Source: Burkholderia lata (GTDB taxonomy: Bacteria; Pseudomonadota; Gammaproteobacteria; Burkholderiales; Burkholderiaceae). Taken from it: a DNA stretch of 64,000 bases. Positions within the stretch are counted from its first letter, which is position 1, and each line of letters opens with the position of its first letter. Shown one piece after another: positions 8,425 through 18,627 of this stretch. The notes under the pieces are model-generated. The model saw nothing but the letters and a program-made list of their open reading frames with translations. It was not told the DNA's origin and did no database searches. The stretch is from the NCBI RefSeq assembly GCF_000012945.1, contig NC_007511.1, forward strand, positions 2,480,001-2,544,000, in the 5' to 3' direction. The position numbers and the translations under genes were made by a program.

Positions 8425-9459
8425 TTACCGCGCGCTGCCCGCCCCGCGATCGAGCGATGCCGCGCGCACGGCTTCGCCGGGCTTCGTGAACACGCGTTGC
8501 CGCAGCGCGGTGATCTGTGCGTCGCGATCCTGCGGCGACAGGCCCGCCGACTCGATCTGCGCCCGTTGCGCCGCGTAGTCCGTGTAGCGGCTCTGCCACG
8601 ATGCGTCGTCCTGCTGCATCTGCGCGACACGCGCGGCGGCTTCGGGGCCGAGCGTCTGCGTCAGTTGCGCGCGCATCGCATCGGGTGTCGCCCCGCTCTT
8701 CTGCAATTGCGCGATCTGGTCGATCGCCGCCCGCTGTTTGTCGATACGCTTCTGCGCAGCGCGTTCATCGGCCGGCATCTGCTGTTCGAGCGCTGCGAGC
8801 CGCTCGGCCTTCTGCGCATCCGTCAGCGTGGGATCCCGCGTGATCTTCAGCCGCGCGAGGTCGTAGCGCTGTCGCCACTGCTCCGCACCGAAGAACGGCT
8901 GGCTCCAGTCGCCGAGCGTGCGATAGGCGATCGACGCGCGCTGGTCGAGCGCGAGCTGCAGCGCGCCGAGATCGGACTTGTCGACCGCGCCGGCATCGCG
9001 CAGCTTCGCGAGTGCGTCGAGATACGCGCGATAGCGGTGCCATACGTCGAGCGCCTCGACCTGCGCGACGGTGCCGTCGAGTTGCGCGGCAATCTCGCGC
9101 ACGACGAACGCATCGAGCGCGGCCGCACTCAGGTCGCTCTGCGCGGTCAGGCAGTAGTCGAAAAAGTCGCGCACTGCGCGCGACTTCGCGAGATGGCCGC
9201 CGGCATCGAGCGGCAACCGGGGCGCGCTGGAGCCGGCGAGCGACGGCGGCAGGCCCGCGCTTGCCGGCACGGCGGCTTGCGGCGGTGCGGCAGCCAATCC
9301 GCCCGCCACCGGCGCATCCGGAGAATCGCTGGCGGCGCCTGTCCCGCGATGCCAGCTCGCGCCGCTCCACATCGCCACGCCGGCAATCGCCGCCAGCCCC
9401 ACGACACCATAGACCATGGCGCGCCGCGCCAGCGGCGCGCGCCCTCCTCGTGCCGTCAT
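8425..9459 (-). CDS. limA: Lipase-specific foldase (steric chaperone LimA/Lif)
   Basis: This 344-residue inner-membrane-anchored chaperone folds the secreted lipase in the periplasm. An N-terminal membrane anchor (about residues 14-32) is followed by a Pro/Ala-rich linker. The helical chaperone part comes next, with the family motif RxxFDY(F/C)LxA present as RDFFDYCLTA starting at R97. The length equals that of the B. cepacia foldase. It begins only 3 nt after the lipase stop codon, which indicates tight translational coupling and the roughly 1:1 need for enzyme and foldase. Confidence 0.96.
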   Translation of the reverse strand: MTARGGRAPLARRAMVYGVVGLAAIAGVAMWSGASWHRGTGAASDSPDAPVAGGLAAAPPQAAVPASAGLPPSLAGSSAPRLPLDAGGHLAKSRAVRDFFDYCLTAQSDLSAAALDAFVVREIAAQLDGTVAQVEALDVWHRYRAYLDALAKLRDAGAVDKSDLGALQLALDQRASIAYRTLGDWSQPFFGAEQWRQRYDLARLKITRDPTLTDAQKAERLAALEQQMPADERAAQKRIDKQRAAIDQIAQLQKSGATPDAMRAQLTQTLGPEAAARVAQMQQDDASWQSRYTDYAAQRAQIESAGLSPQDRDAQITALRQRVFTKPGEAVRAASLDRGAGSAR

Positions 9460-9462
9460 CGA

Positions 9463-10785
<1,323 letters not shown>

Positions 10786-12918
10786 TTACAGCTTCGCACT
10801 CACGCGCACCCATGCGGTCCGGCCCGGCTCCATCACCGGCGAGTTCGCCGGATAGCCGAAGCCCGCGTTGCCGGCGAGGTTCAGGTGCTCGGTGTAGGCC
10901 TTGTTCAGCACGTTGTCGACGCCGACCGAGATCTGCACGGTCTTGCTGACGTTGTATTGCGTATGCAGCGAGAGCACACCGAATCCGGCGCTCGGGCCGA
11001 AGTCCTTGCCGACCACGTTGCCCTCGTTCAGTGCATATCGATGCTGCGGCGCAACGATGCGCCACAGCCCCCCTGCCGACCACGCACCACGCGTGTATTC
11101 GAGCCCGATGCGCGCTTCGAGCGGCGGCATCTGCGGCAGCGGGTCGCCGCTTGCCACGTTGCGCCCCCACGCGTACGCGAGCGACGTCTCGACGCGCAGC
11201 GGCGAAACCGGTTTCCACGACACGCCCGCTTCGCCGCCCATGATCTGCGCGTTGACGTTGGTTGCCTGCGTGGTCGGGCCCATCATGCCGGCCGCGTAGT
11301 TGAACAGAATGAAATCCTGCACGTAGCCCGCGTAGGCCGACACCCAGGCGTCGAGCCGGTCGCTCTTGTATTGCGCACCGATGTCGAGTTGCGTGGTCTT
11401 CTCCGGCTGCACCGCCGAGAACGCGTTGATCGAACCGGCCGGCCCGCGCTTCGCGGAGAACAGTTCCCAGTAGTCGGGATAGCGCTCCGTATGGCCGACG
11501 CCCGCGTACCACGTGACCGGCAGCGACGCGAGATCGCGCTCGTAGCGGATGAAGCCGCTCGGCAACACGCGCGTGCGATCGTCGTCGAAAGTCGGGTTCG
11601 GCTTGCTCATCATCATGCCGCTCGTTGTCGCACGCTTGTCGCGTGCGCTCGCGTAGTCGACGCGCGCACCGCCGATCACGCGCGACACGTCGCTCGCGTA
11701 CCACGTCAGTTCGCCGAACACGCCTGCGTTCCACATCGTCGCCTGCGCATCCCACGGCTTGTCGCCGTAGTTCTGCCGCCCCATCGCCGAACGCGAGTCG
11801 AGCCGGTTCGATTGCGCATCGACGCCCGTCACGAGCTTGAAGTCGTCAGTAAAACGGAACGTCGCGGCCGCGCGCGCGCCGACCGTGCGACGCCGCACCT
11901 CCGACGCCATCCGCATCGGCATGCTGCTGGTCGGGTCCGGTTGCCGCAACGTGTAGTTGTCCATCACGTGATCGGCTTCGTTGTAGTACACGCGTGCCTC
12001 GATCCGGTCGAGCACGTCGCCGAGATGCTTCTTGTCGAACGACAGGCCGAACGTCTCGCGACGGAAATGCGCGCCGTCCATCCCGCGCCCCGCATAGCGC
12101 GCATAGCCGTCGCCGGTGCCGGCAGTCAGCTCGACGCGGGTGTGGTCGTCCGGCGTCCAGCCGAGCGCCGCGTCGGCATTCCACTTGTCCCACTGCGAAG
12201 GCACGGTGTTGCCGTTGCCGTCCTTGTAGTCCTGCGAGTGTGCGTGGTTCGCGGTCACACGGCCATAGACGTCCGGTGTGCCGGCCGTCACGTCGATGTT
12301 CTGGTCGTTGCGGCCGAACGACCCGCCGACCAGGCTGCCGTCGAAACGCATGCCGGGCTTGTCGAAGCGCGGCGTCACACGCTCGAACATCACAGTGCCG
12401 GCCGACGCGCCGGGACCGTACAGCACGGTCTGCGGCCCCTTCACGACGGTGACCTTGTCATAGCTTTCCGGTGCGATGTATGAGGTCGGCGCATCCATCC
12501 GGCCCGGACAGGCGCCGAGCGTCGACATCCCGTTCGCCAGGATGTTCAGCCGCGAGCCGAACATCCCGCGCAGCACGAGGTCGCCGTTGGTGCCGCCGCT
12601 GCGGATCGACGTGAAGCCGGGGATCGTTTTCAGGTAATCCGCGCCGTCGCTGGCAGGCAGCGGCTGGCGCGGAGTCTTCGGATCCGTGACGACGACGAGC
12701 GGCGTCGACAGCGGCGATGCGACGACTTCGATGGCCGGTAGCGGCGCGGCCGTATCGTCGGTCGGCGCGCCGGGTGCGCGCGCCGTTTCGGCGGCCGCGG
12801 CGCTCGCGGCCAATGCGCCGACAGCAAGCGCGGGAACGGTGAGTTTCAGCACGCGCGGCAACCGCCGCGCACAGGCATTGCGTGACGCCCGCGGCGCACG
12901 CAACTGGAAAATGGTCAT
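10786..12918 (-). CDS. oprC: TonB-dependent copper receptor, OprC family
   Basis: This 710-residue outer-membrane receptor has a signal peptide ending near AASAAAAETARA. An N-terminal plug follows (VVKGPQTVLYGPGASAG), then a 22-strand-type barrel that ends in the aromatic/Leu terminus VRVSAKL. The copper-binding residues known from P. aeruginosa OprC (CxxxM and HxM) are both visible: C137-PGR-M141 in TLGACPGRMDAP and H317-V-M319 in EADHVMDNY. The role is therefore high-affinity copper import across the outer membrane, energised by TonB. The start at 12918 gives a normal signal peptide. The DUF2946 gene lies 81 bp upstream on the same strand. Confidence 0.92.
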   Translation of the reverse strand: MTIFQLRAPRASRNACARRLPRVLKLTVPALAVGALAASAAAAETARAPGAPTDDTAAPLPAIEVVASPLSTPLVVVTDPKTPRQPLPASDGADYLKTIPGFTSIRSGGTNGDLVLRGMFGSRLNILANGMSTLGACPGRMDAPTSYIAPESYDKVTVVKGPQTVLYGPGASAGTVMFERVTPRFDKPGMRFDGSLVGGSFGRNDQNIDVTAGTPDVYGRVTANHAHSQDYKDGNGNTVPSQWDKWNADAALGWTPDDHTRVELTAGTGDGYARYAGRGMDGAHFRRETFGLSFDKKHLGDVLDRIEARVYYNEADHVMDNYTLRQPDPTSSMPMRMASEVRRRTVGARAAATFRFTDDFKLVTGVDAQSNRLDSRSAMGRQNYGDKPWDAQATMWNAGVFGELTWYASDVSRVIGGARVDYASARDKRATTSGMMMSKPNPTFDDDRTRVLPSGFIRYERDLASLPVTWYAGVGHTERYPDYWELFSAKRGPAGSINAFSAVQPEKTTQLDIGAQYKSDRLDAWVSAYAGYVQDFILFNYAAGMMGPTTQATNVNAQIMGGEAGVSWKPVSPLRVETSLAYAWGRNVASGDPLPQMPPLEARIGLEYTRGAWSAGGLWRIVAPQHRYALNEGNVVGKDFGPSAGFGVLSLHTQYNVSKTVQISVGVDNVLNKAYTEHLNLAGNAGFGYPANSPVMEPGRTAWVRVSAKL

Positions 12919-12999
12919 GATCGAAAGCCCGAGTGACGCCCTCCACGCGGCCTCGACGGGCCGCACGGATTCAGCGGTGAATAGAACGGAAACAGCGCG

Positions 13000-13377
13000 T
13001 CAGGCGCGCTCGGGCGGTGCGCGCGGGTACGCGCGCGGATAGCGGTCGGTGCGCGCCGCGACGGCAGGCGGCGCGACAGCGGAAACGGCAACGAAGGGAA
13101 CGGAAGCGAGTGCCGCGGCGGCAGGCCCGCCGATCGCGGGGCTGTGCGCGAAGAAACCGCAGTAGCCGCACGCATCGAGATGCAACGCATGATCGTGCAT
13201 GCGGCCCGCATCGGGCGACTGATGCGCGCCATGCTCCGTACTGCAGACGATTGCGTCGGGTGTAGCCGCCTGCGCGACGCGCCACTGCGACACCAGCGGC
13301 GCTGCGATCGCGAACCAGATCGCGAGCACGCCAAGCCAGGCGGTCAGGTGACGATGTCGGTGCAGCATGCTCGGCAA
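13000..13377 (-). CDS. DUF2946 family protein, copper-associated
   Basis: The 125-residue protein has an N-terminal hydrophobic segment (WLGVLAIWFAIAAPLVSQW) and a short region rich in His and Cys (CSTEHGAHQS, HDHALHLDACGYCGFF). A second hydrophobic stretch and a Pro/Arg-rich tail follow. DUF2946 proteins usually sit next to copper-related TonB receptors, as here, where the OprC-type receptor follows on the same strand. The His/Cys cluster is a plausible metal site, but no biochemical role is established. It is probably membrane-attached or periplasmic. Confidence 0.85.
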   Translation of the reverse strand: MPSMLHRHRHLTAWLGVLAIWFAIAAPLVSQWRVAQAATPDAIVCSTEHGAHQSPDAGRMHDHALHLDACGYCGFFAHSPAIGGPAAAALASVPFVAVSAVAPPAVAARTDRYPRAYPRAPPERA

Positions 13378-13457
13378 CGAGTAAGCGGAATGTAAAAACA
13401 GCCGAGATGTTACAGAATGTTTAACGCGATGACCAGCGCGGATACCGGTAAACGGAC

Positions 13458-13495
13458 CGGGGGCGCATGGTTGTCAACGCAACCATGCGCCCCCG
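13458..13495. terminator. Perfect 16-bp hairpin after the cytochrome b561 gene
   Basis: Bases 13458-13473 and 13480-13495 form a perfect 16-bp stem (arms start CGGGGGCGCATGG) with a 6-base loop. It begins 28 bp after the stop of the leftward cytochrome gene and lies upstream of the DUF2946 gene. There is no T run on either side. Transcription termination or mRNA 3'-end protection is the likely role. Confidence 0.55.
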
Positions 13496-13523
13496 CCTGC
13501 TGCAGGCTTGCGGAACGTGCCGT

Positions 13524-14060
13524 TCAGGGCGCCATGCGCCGCAGCACGTCGTCACGCCGGATGAAATGATGGTAGAGCGCGGCCAGCGCGTGCAGGCCGA
13601 TCACGAAGTAGAACGCGTTGCCGATCAGCTCGTGCGCTTCCTTGATCGTCGGCCGCAGCGCCTTGTCGGGGCCGAACAGCGTGAATGAAATGCCGAGCCA
13701 GTCGAGCGACACCGGCTTGCCGCCCAGGTTGATCATCATGATGCCGAGCAGCGGCTGCGCGATGATGAACACGTAGAGCGCGACATGCGCGAGCTTCGAC
13801 AGCCAGCGCAGCAGCGTCGCTTGCGGAATGGCCTCCGGCACACGGCTGACGGCTCGCCACAGCACGCGTAGCACCGACAGCACGAGCACGAGCGTGCCCG
13901 CGGTGAGATGCACGTTCATCCAGAACACCCGGCTGTCGCTGCCTTTCGGCCCGCGAATCTCGATCGCCAGGTAGGCCAGCGCCACCAGCAGGAAGACGGC
14001 CCAGTGGAAGAAGATCGCGGGCGAGCTGTAGCGCGTCTGTTTCGCGAGGATGTTTCTCAT
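13524..14060 (-). CDS. Cytochrome b561 family protein
   Basis: This 178-residue, four-helix inner-membrane cytochrome b moves electrons between the quinone pool and periplasmic partners. Candidate haem histidines are seen in each expected place: FFHWAVF (helix 1), NVHLTAG (helix 2), and the AHELIGNAFYF and YHHF region (helices 3-4). The length is typical of the family. A GAGACGAAG stretch lies upstream of the ATG at 14060, which also gives the correct N-terminus. It is a single gene and no partner oxidoreductase is adjacent. Confidence 0.9.
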   Translation of the reverse strand: MRNILAKQTRYSSPAIFFHWAVFLLVALAYLAIEIRGPKGSDSRVFWMNVHLTAGTLVLVLSVLRVLWRAVSRVPEAIPQATLLRWLSKLAHVALYVFIIAQPLLGIMMINLGGKPVSLDWLGISFTLFGPDKALRPTIKEAHELIGNAFYFVIGLHALAALYHHFIRRDDVLRRMAP

Positions 14061-14285
14061 GCTTCGTCTCGTGTTGTATGCGGGGATGGACGCATGCAGC
14101 CACCGGCCTGCGCCCGGCAAAACTGCCCCGATTGTAGCCGCACGGGCGCCCGGTTTTGCACGACGCGCGCAAATATCCGACGAATTGCCTACGTGCGCCG
14201 CGCGGGGCTTCATATGGAAAATCCGCATCGCGCGCCCAAACGGCTGTGGCACGATGGAGCTTTGGTGCGACGGCGCGCGGGCATC

Positions 14286-14924
14286 ATGAGCAAGGCGTTC
14301 TTCATTGCGGCCTATCGGCTGACCGCCGCGTTGCTCGCGGTATCCACCACGCTGCACAGCGTCGCCGACTACTGGCACCTGCCGGGCTTTCATCTCGGCA
14401 ACTACCTCAGCTACTTCACGCAACTGAGCAGCCTCTACGCGGCCGCGATGCTCGCCACCGGGCTCTGGCGCATCGCACGCCCCGGCTCGGCCCGCTACGA
14501 ATCGATGCGCGGCGCCGCGGTGCTGTACGTCCTGATCACCGCGATCGTCTACGAACTCCTGCTCGCGCGGCTCGATGCGCTGCGCCACGTCACGCCGGCA
14601 TTCAACAACTGGGTGCTGCACCGGATCGTGCCGCTTGTCGTGCTGTGCGACTGGCTGTACGTGGAGCCGCGCCAGCCTATCCCGTGGCGCAGCGCGTTCG
14701 CGTGGCTCGGTTTCCCGATCGTCTATCTCGGCTATACGCTGGTGCGTGGCGCGCTGGAGAACTGGTACCCCTATCCGTTCGTCGATCCGCGGCCGCACGG
14801 CTACCTGCCGGTTGCGATCCAGTGCTCGCTGATCGCGCTAGGCGCGGCGGCGCTCGCACTGGGCATTCGCTGGCTCGGCAATCACGCGAGACAGTCCGGT
14901 GCGGTGACGCTCAAGAAAGGATGA
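14286..14924 (+). CDS. Pr6Pr-like integral membrane protein, function unknown
   Basis: The 212-residue protein has about six hydrophobic segments and conserved features of the Pr6Pr (FAR-17a/AIG1-like) family: NYLSYFTQLSSLYAA, an NNWVLHRIVPLVVLCDWL segment, and NWYPYPFVDP near the end. Eukaryotic relatives of the superfamily include androgen-induced proteins with lipid hydrolase activity, but the bacterial members have no assigned role. The start at 14286 is the first ATG that keeps the first membrane segment intact. It is divergent from the cytochrome b561 gene. Confidence 0.75.
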   Translation: MSKAFFIAAYRLTAALLAVSTTLHSVADYWHLPGFHLGNYLSYFTQLSSLYAAAMLATGLWRIARPGSARYESMRGAAVLYVLITAIVYELLLARLDALRHVTPAFNNWVLHRIVPLVVLCDWLYVEPRQPIPWRSAFAWLGFPIVYLGYTLVRGALENWYPYPFVDPRPHGYLPVAIQCSLIALGAAALALGIRWLGNHARQSGAVTLKKG

Positions 14925-14972
14925 AGGCGGAATCGTGTGCGCCGCCCGGCGCACACGGGGTGATGCGGGTCG

Positions 14973-15707
14973 TCAGCCGCCGTTGCGCGGCAGGAAGTTC
15001 ATCGGATCGACGACCTTGCCGTTCTGGCGCACTTCGAACTCGAACGTCGAACGGCCGCTCGCGTCGGAGCCCATTTCGGCGACCGGCTGGCCCTGGCGCA
15101 CCGCGTCGCCTTCGTTGACGAGCAGCTTGCCGTTGTGTCCGTAGGCCGTGATGAGCCCGTTCTCATGCTTCAGGATCACGAGCGGGCCGTAGGCCTTGAC
15201 GCCGGACCCGGCGTACACCACGCGCCCGGCCGCCGCGGCCCGCACCGAATGGTCGGGCCCGGAGGCGACGATCACGATGCCGCGTGTCTTGCCGGCCGAG
15301 AACGGCGTCGCCACGACACCGGTGGCCGGCCATGCGAGCGAGCCCGGCTGCGCGGCCGCCGCGGACGGCTGCCCGAGCGACGTCGCGGCAGGCGGCGGCG
15401 CGACGCGCAGCACCTGGCCGGGATACACGGCATCGGTCGGTGCCATGTGGTTCCAGCTCGCCACGTCCTGGACACGCTGCCCGTAGGCGTTCGCGACGCC
15501 CGCGAGCGTATCGCCCGGATTCACGCGGTAATAGCCGGCAATCACGCCCGGCGTCGCGGCCGACGTAGGTGCCGACTGGCGCGCCGGCTGCCAGCTGTCG
15601 GTCCACGGCGTCATCGTGCAGCCCGTCAGCGCGATGGCTGCGGCAACAAGCGCCGCCTGCGGCAGCCAGCGCGTCAGCGCATCGTGGATGGGAATAGTTT
15701 CTCTCAA
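14973..15707 (-). CDS. LysM/LytM (M23-like) lipoprotein, NlpD-type amidase activator
   Basis: This 244-residue lipoprotein has a signal ending in the lipobox LTGC. A LysM peptidoglycan-binding domain follows (YYRVNPGDTLAGVANAYGQ to PGQVLRV), and then a C-terminal LytM domain. The metal ligands of active M23 enzymes are missing: the region where HxH is expected reads FEFEVR. It therefore probably works like NlpD or EnvC, activating a cell-wall amidase during septum splitting. The start is taken as the TTG at 15707 just after GGAGGA; in-frame codons further up give an implausible N-terminus. Confidence 0.85.
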   Translation of the reverse strand: MRETIPIHDALTRWLPQAALVAAAIALTGCTMTPWTDSWQPARQSAPTSAATPGVIAGYYRVNPGDTLAGVANAYGQRVQDVASWNHMAPTDAVYPGQVLRVAPPPAATSLGQPSAAAAQPGSLAWPATGVVATPFSAGKTRGIVIVASGPDHSVRAAAAGRVVYAGSGVKAYGPLVILKHENGLITAYGHNGKLLVNEGDAVRQGQPVAEMGSDASGRSTFEFEVRQNGKVVDPMNFLPRNGG

Positions 15708-16132
15708 GGGTCCTCCCGGATTTGCGTCGTTGCGCCGCCCACCGCCCCCCGGCGCGCGACGCACGATGTCCGGCCGAACGGCCGGACCAACCAGTATCCG
15801 ACCGCTCTCGCGGCCGTCAGTTTCCACAGCGGGACATTGGTGCGAATGGGCTCACCGGCCCCTCTTTCGCGTCGTCCCAATCGGCAAAGATACCATTTGT
15901 GGCGGTCAAGGCCGCGTCAGGTGCCCGATCCGGCAACAATCTTGCGTCGCCGCACCCGTGTGCCGGCGGCCTGCAAGCCCCGCCGCGCGGGCCGCCGGGC
16001 GGGCCTGCGGCGGATCTCCCGCGTGCCGTGCCGCCCTCGCAGGCAGTATCGATCCCGTCACATTCCCCCCTTCGATCGCCACCTATACTCGGTGATGCAC
16101 TGCGCGATCCAACGACAACGAGGAGCATGACA
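15708..16132. other. Intergenic region, 425 bp, divergent leaders
   Basis: This stretch separates the leftward LytM lipoprotein gene from a rightward small gene. Both must start here. No open frame with protein-like composition, RNA gene or clear repeat was found. The only strong signal is the AGGAG at 16121-16125 in front of the small gene. Confidence 0.6.
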
Positions 16133-16453
16133 ATGAACAACGCGACGTTTCTTTCCGTGCAGCTCAACGCCGACGACTTCTCCGGTTCCAGCGGCCTGGT
16201 CGAATTGCTCAACCGGCACCTGCTGTTCGCGACCGATGTCGCCGAGGCGGCCGATGCGCTCGTCCAGCTGGCGAGCGTCGCGCATATGACCGGTGCCACG
16301 CGCCACAGCGTCGAGCTGCCGATCCTCGCGATCGAGCGGCTGCGCGATGCGCTCGACACGTTGAGCGGCTACGATGAAACGTGGCTGCAGGTGCTGGAAC
16401 CGGCCGAAGCGCTGTTCCGGGATATCGGGCGCGGCCGGCGCGCGCTGCACTGA
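16133..16453 (+). CDS. Small conserved-looking hypothetical protein
   Basis: I do not recognise this 106-residue soluble protein. It is acidic and strongly helical in composition (LVELLNRHLLFATDVAEAADALVQLASVAHMTG). It has no signal peptide or membrane segment and no metal motif. AGGAG sits 7 bases before the ATG at 16133, while an ATG at 16127 is too close to it. Codon use matches the neighbours and a strong hairpin terminator follows 36 bp later, so it is very probably expressed as a single-gene unit. Confidence 0.8.
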   Translation: MNNATFLSVQLNADDFSGSSGLVELLNRHLLFATDVAEAADALVQLASVAHMTGATRHSVELPILAIERLRDALDTLSGYDETWLQVLEPAEALFRDIGRGRRALH

Positions 16454-16489
16454 GCTGACGGCTGGCGCGATACGCGCGCCGCCAATGAG

Positions 16490-16528
16490 AACAGCCCGAC
16501 GTTCCGCATGACGGAACGTCGGGCTGTT
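16490..16528. terminator. Bidirectional intrinsic terminator
   Basis: A perfect 17-bp stem (16490-16506 with 16512-16528; arm AACAGCCCGACGTTCCG) has a 5-base loop. The AA/TT ends extend it towards short A/T tracts. It lies between the convergent small gene (ending 16453) and DUF4148 gene (ending 16572) and can serve both. Confidence 0.85.
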
Positions 16529-16571
16529 TGCACTTCCAGGGTCGGATCAGGCCGCCGATGCGGCCGCACCA

Positions 16572-16916
16572 TTAACGACCCTTGTAGATCGGGGCGTCGT
16601 CAGCGATACGCTTGACTTGCCAGCCGGTCTTGGCCTTGGCCGGCGCGCCGGATTCTTGCGCGGCAGCCGGTTGCGCGCCGTAGCCGGTCGTGTCGGCAGC
16701 GGCGACGTTCTGTTGCGGGTTCAGACGGGCTTCAGCAGCCTGGATGCCTTCCGGGTAGTTCGTACGGTCGCTGCCCAGCTTGTAGCCGGCCTGTTGCACG
16801 GCGACCAGCTCGGCCTTCACCTGTGCACGGGTGACGGGCGCGTTCTGTTGAGCGAACGAGACGGCGGGAACGGCGAGGACGGCAGCTGCAGCGAACGTTG
16901 CGATCAGCGATTTCAT
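16572..16916 (-). CDS. DUF4148 secreted protein
   Basis: The 114-residue exported protein has a clear signal peptide (MKSLIATFAAAAVLAVPAVSFA) and then the DUF4148 pattern: VTRAQVKAELVAVQQAGY, NYPEGIQAAEARL, and a short variable tail. Such proteins are common and multicopy in Burkholderia and its relatives. Their role is unknown, although many respond to stress. CGGAGG lies 7 bases before the ATG at 16916. It is a single gene between a terminator and gnd. Confidence 0.9.
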   Translation of the reverse strand: MKSLIATFAAAAVLAVPAVSFAQQNAPVTRAQVKAELVAVQQAGYKLGSDRTNYPEGIQAAEARLNPQQNVAAADTTGYGAQPAAAQESGAPAKAKTGWQVKRIADDAPIYKGR

Positions 16917-17117
16917 GATTACCTCCGGGATTTTTTTTGCTCCGCCGCACACACCATGTCTGCAGCGATGGAACAGAGTTTAGTCCCGGCGTCCCCTAGG
17001 GAAAACCATGAATCAACGAAAACACTGTTTCCCCGGAGCCAACAATGTCGGCATCCGGGATAGAAAAACCCTACTCAGAGAATAGATTTTCGCAACAATA
17101 CCGTCCCCGCCAGCCGG

Positions 17118-18530
17118 TCAGGACCAGTTCGCGTGGAAGCTGCCCGGCTTGTCGGTACGCTCGAACGTGTGCGCGCCGAAGAAATCTCGCTGCGCCTGCA
17201 CGAGGTTCGCCGGCAGCCGCTCGGAGCGGTAGCTGTCGAAGTACGCGACCGCCGACGCGAACGCCGGTACCGGCACGCCGGCCTTCACCGCGGCGACCAC
17301 GACGTCGCGCAGCGATGCCTGGTAGTTCGCGGCGATGTCCTTGAAGTACGGATCGAGCAGCAGGTTCGCGAGCGCCGGATCCTTCGCGTACGCGTCCGTG
17401 ATCTTCTGCAGGAAGCGCGCACGGATGATGCAGCCCGCACGGAAGATCTTCGCGATCGTCCCGAGATCGAGGTTCCAGCCGTACTCTTCCGACGCCGTGC
17501 GCAGTTGCGCGAAGCCCTGCGCGTACGAGATCACCTTGCTCAGGTACAGCGCGCGGCGCACCGCTTCGACGAACGCGGCACGATCGCCGTCGAACGGTGC
17601 GGCGGCCGGGCCCGACAGGACCTTGCTGGCCGCGACGCGCTCGGTCTTCAGCGACGACAGCACGCGCGCGAACACCGATTCGGTGATCAGCGGCAGCGGC
17701 ACGCCGAGATCCAGCGCATTCTGGCTCGTCCACTTGCCGGTACCCTTCTGCGCGGCGCGATCGAGGATCACGTCGACCAGATGCTTGCCGGTTTCCTCGT
17801 CCTTCTTGCCGAAGATCTTCGACGTGATCTCCATCAGGTAGCTGTCGAGTTCGCCCTGGTTCCACTCGGTGTACACCGCGCCGAGTTCGTCGTTGGTCAG
17901 GCCCGCGACGTCTTTCAGCACCGCATAGCTTTCGGCGATCAGCTGCATGTCGCCGTATTCGATGCCGTTGTGGACCATCTTCACGTAATGGCCTGCACCG
18001 TCCGGGCCCATGTACGCGACGCACGGCTCGCCGTCCGACGGCGCCTTGGCGGCGATCTGCTTGAGGATCGGCTCGACGAGGTCGTATGCGTCACGCTGGC
18101 CGCCGGGCATGATCGACGGGCCGCGCAGCGCGCCCTCTTCGCCACCCGACACGCCGGTGCCGATGAAGTGCAGGCCCGATTGCGCGAGCTCCTGGTTGCG
18201 GCGGATCGTGTCGGTGAAGTGCGTATTGCCGCCGTCGATCAGCACGTCGCCCTTCTCGAGCAGCGGCTTGAGCGACGCAATCGTCGCATCGGTCGCTTCG
18301 CCGGCCTTCACCATCATCAGGATCCGGCGCGGCGTTTCGAGCGACGCGACGAACTCCTCGAGCGTATAGGTCGGCACCAGATTGCGGCCGGGGAATTCGG
18401 CGATCAGTTCGTCGGTTTTCTCGCGGCTGCGGTTGTACACCGACACCGCGTAACCGCGGCTCTCGATATTGAGTGCGAGATTGCGGCCCATCACCGCGAG
18501 CCCGATCACACCGATTGCTTGTTTGCCCAT
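17118..18530 (-). CDS. gnd: 6-phosphogluconate dehydrogenase, decarboxylating
   Basis: This 470-residue cytoplasmic enzyme converts 6-phosphogluconate to ribulose 5-phosphate and CO2 with reduction of NADP in the oxidative pentose phosphate pathway. The Rossmann start [15 protein letters not shown] and NADP-binding NRS (residues 33-35) are clear. So are the substrate motif [19 protein letters not shown] and the C-terminal [11 protein letters not shown]. The length fits the long-chain form of E. coli Gnd. It is monocistronic here, with 97 bp to the next leftward gene upstream. Confidence 0.97.
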   Translation of the reverse strand: MGKQAIGVIGLAVMGRNLALNIESRGYAVSVYNRSREKTDELIAEFPGRNLVPTYTLEEFVASLETPRRILMMVKAGEATDATIASLKPLLEKGDVLIDGGNTHFTDTIRRNQELAQSGLHFIGTGVSGGEEGALRGPSIMPGGQRDAYDLVEPILKQIAAKAPSDGEPCVAYMGPDGAGHYVKMVHNGIEYGDMQLIAESYAVLKDVAGLTNDELGAVYTEWNQGELDSYLMEITSKIFGKKDEETGKHLVDVILDRAAQKGTGKWTSQNALDLGVPLPLITESVFARVLSSLKTERVAASKVLSGPAAAPFDGDRAAFVEAVRRALYLSKVISYAQGFAQLRTASEEYGWNLDLGTIAKIFRAGCIIRARFLQKITDAYAKDPALANLLLDPYFKDIAANYQASLRDVVVAAVKAGVPVPAFASAVAYFDSYRSERLPANLVQAQRDFFGAHTFERTDKPGSFHANWS

Positions 18531-18627
18531 TAGTCAATTCTCCGGAAAAAACGGGGCGCGACCCGAACCGGGCCGCGCGCACAGGCGAAAGGATAGTGGA
18601 AACCCGGCGTCGATGCGCGCTTCCGTG

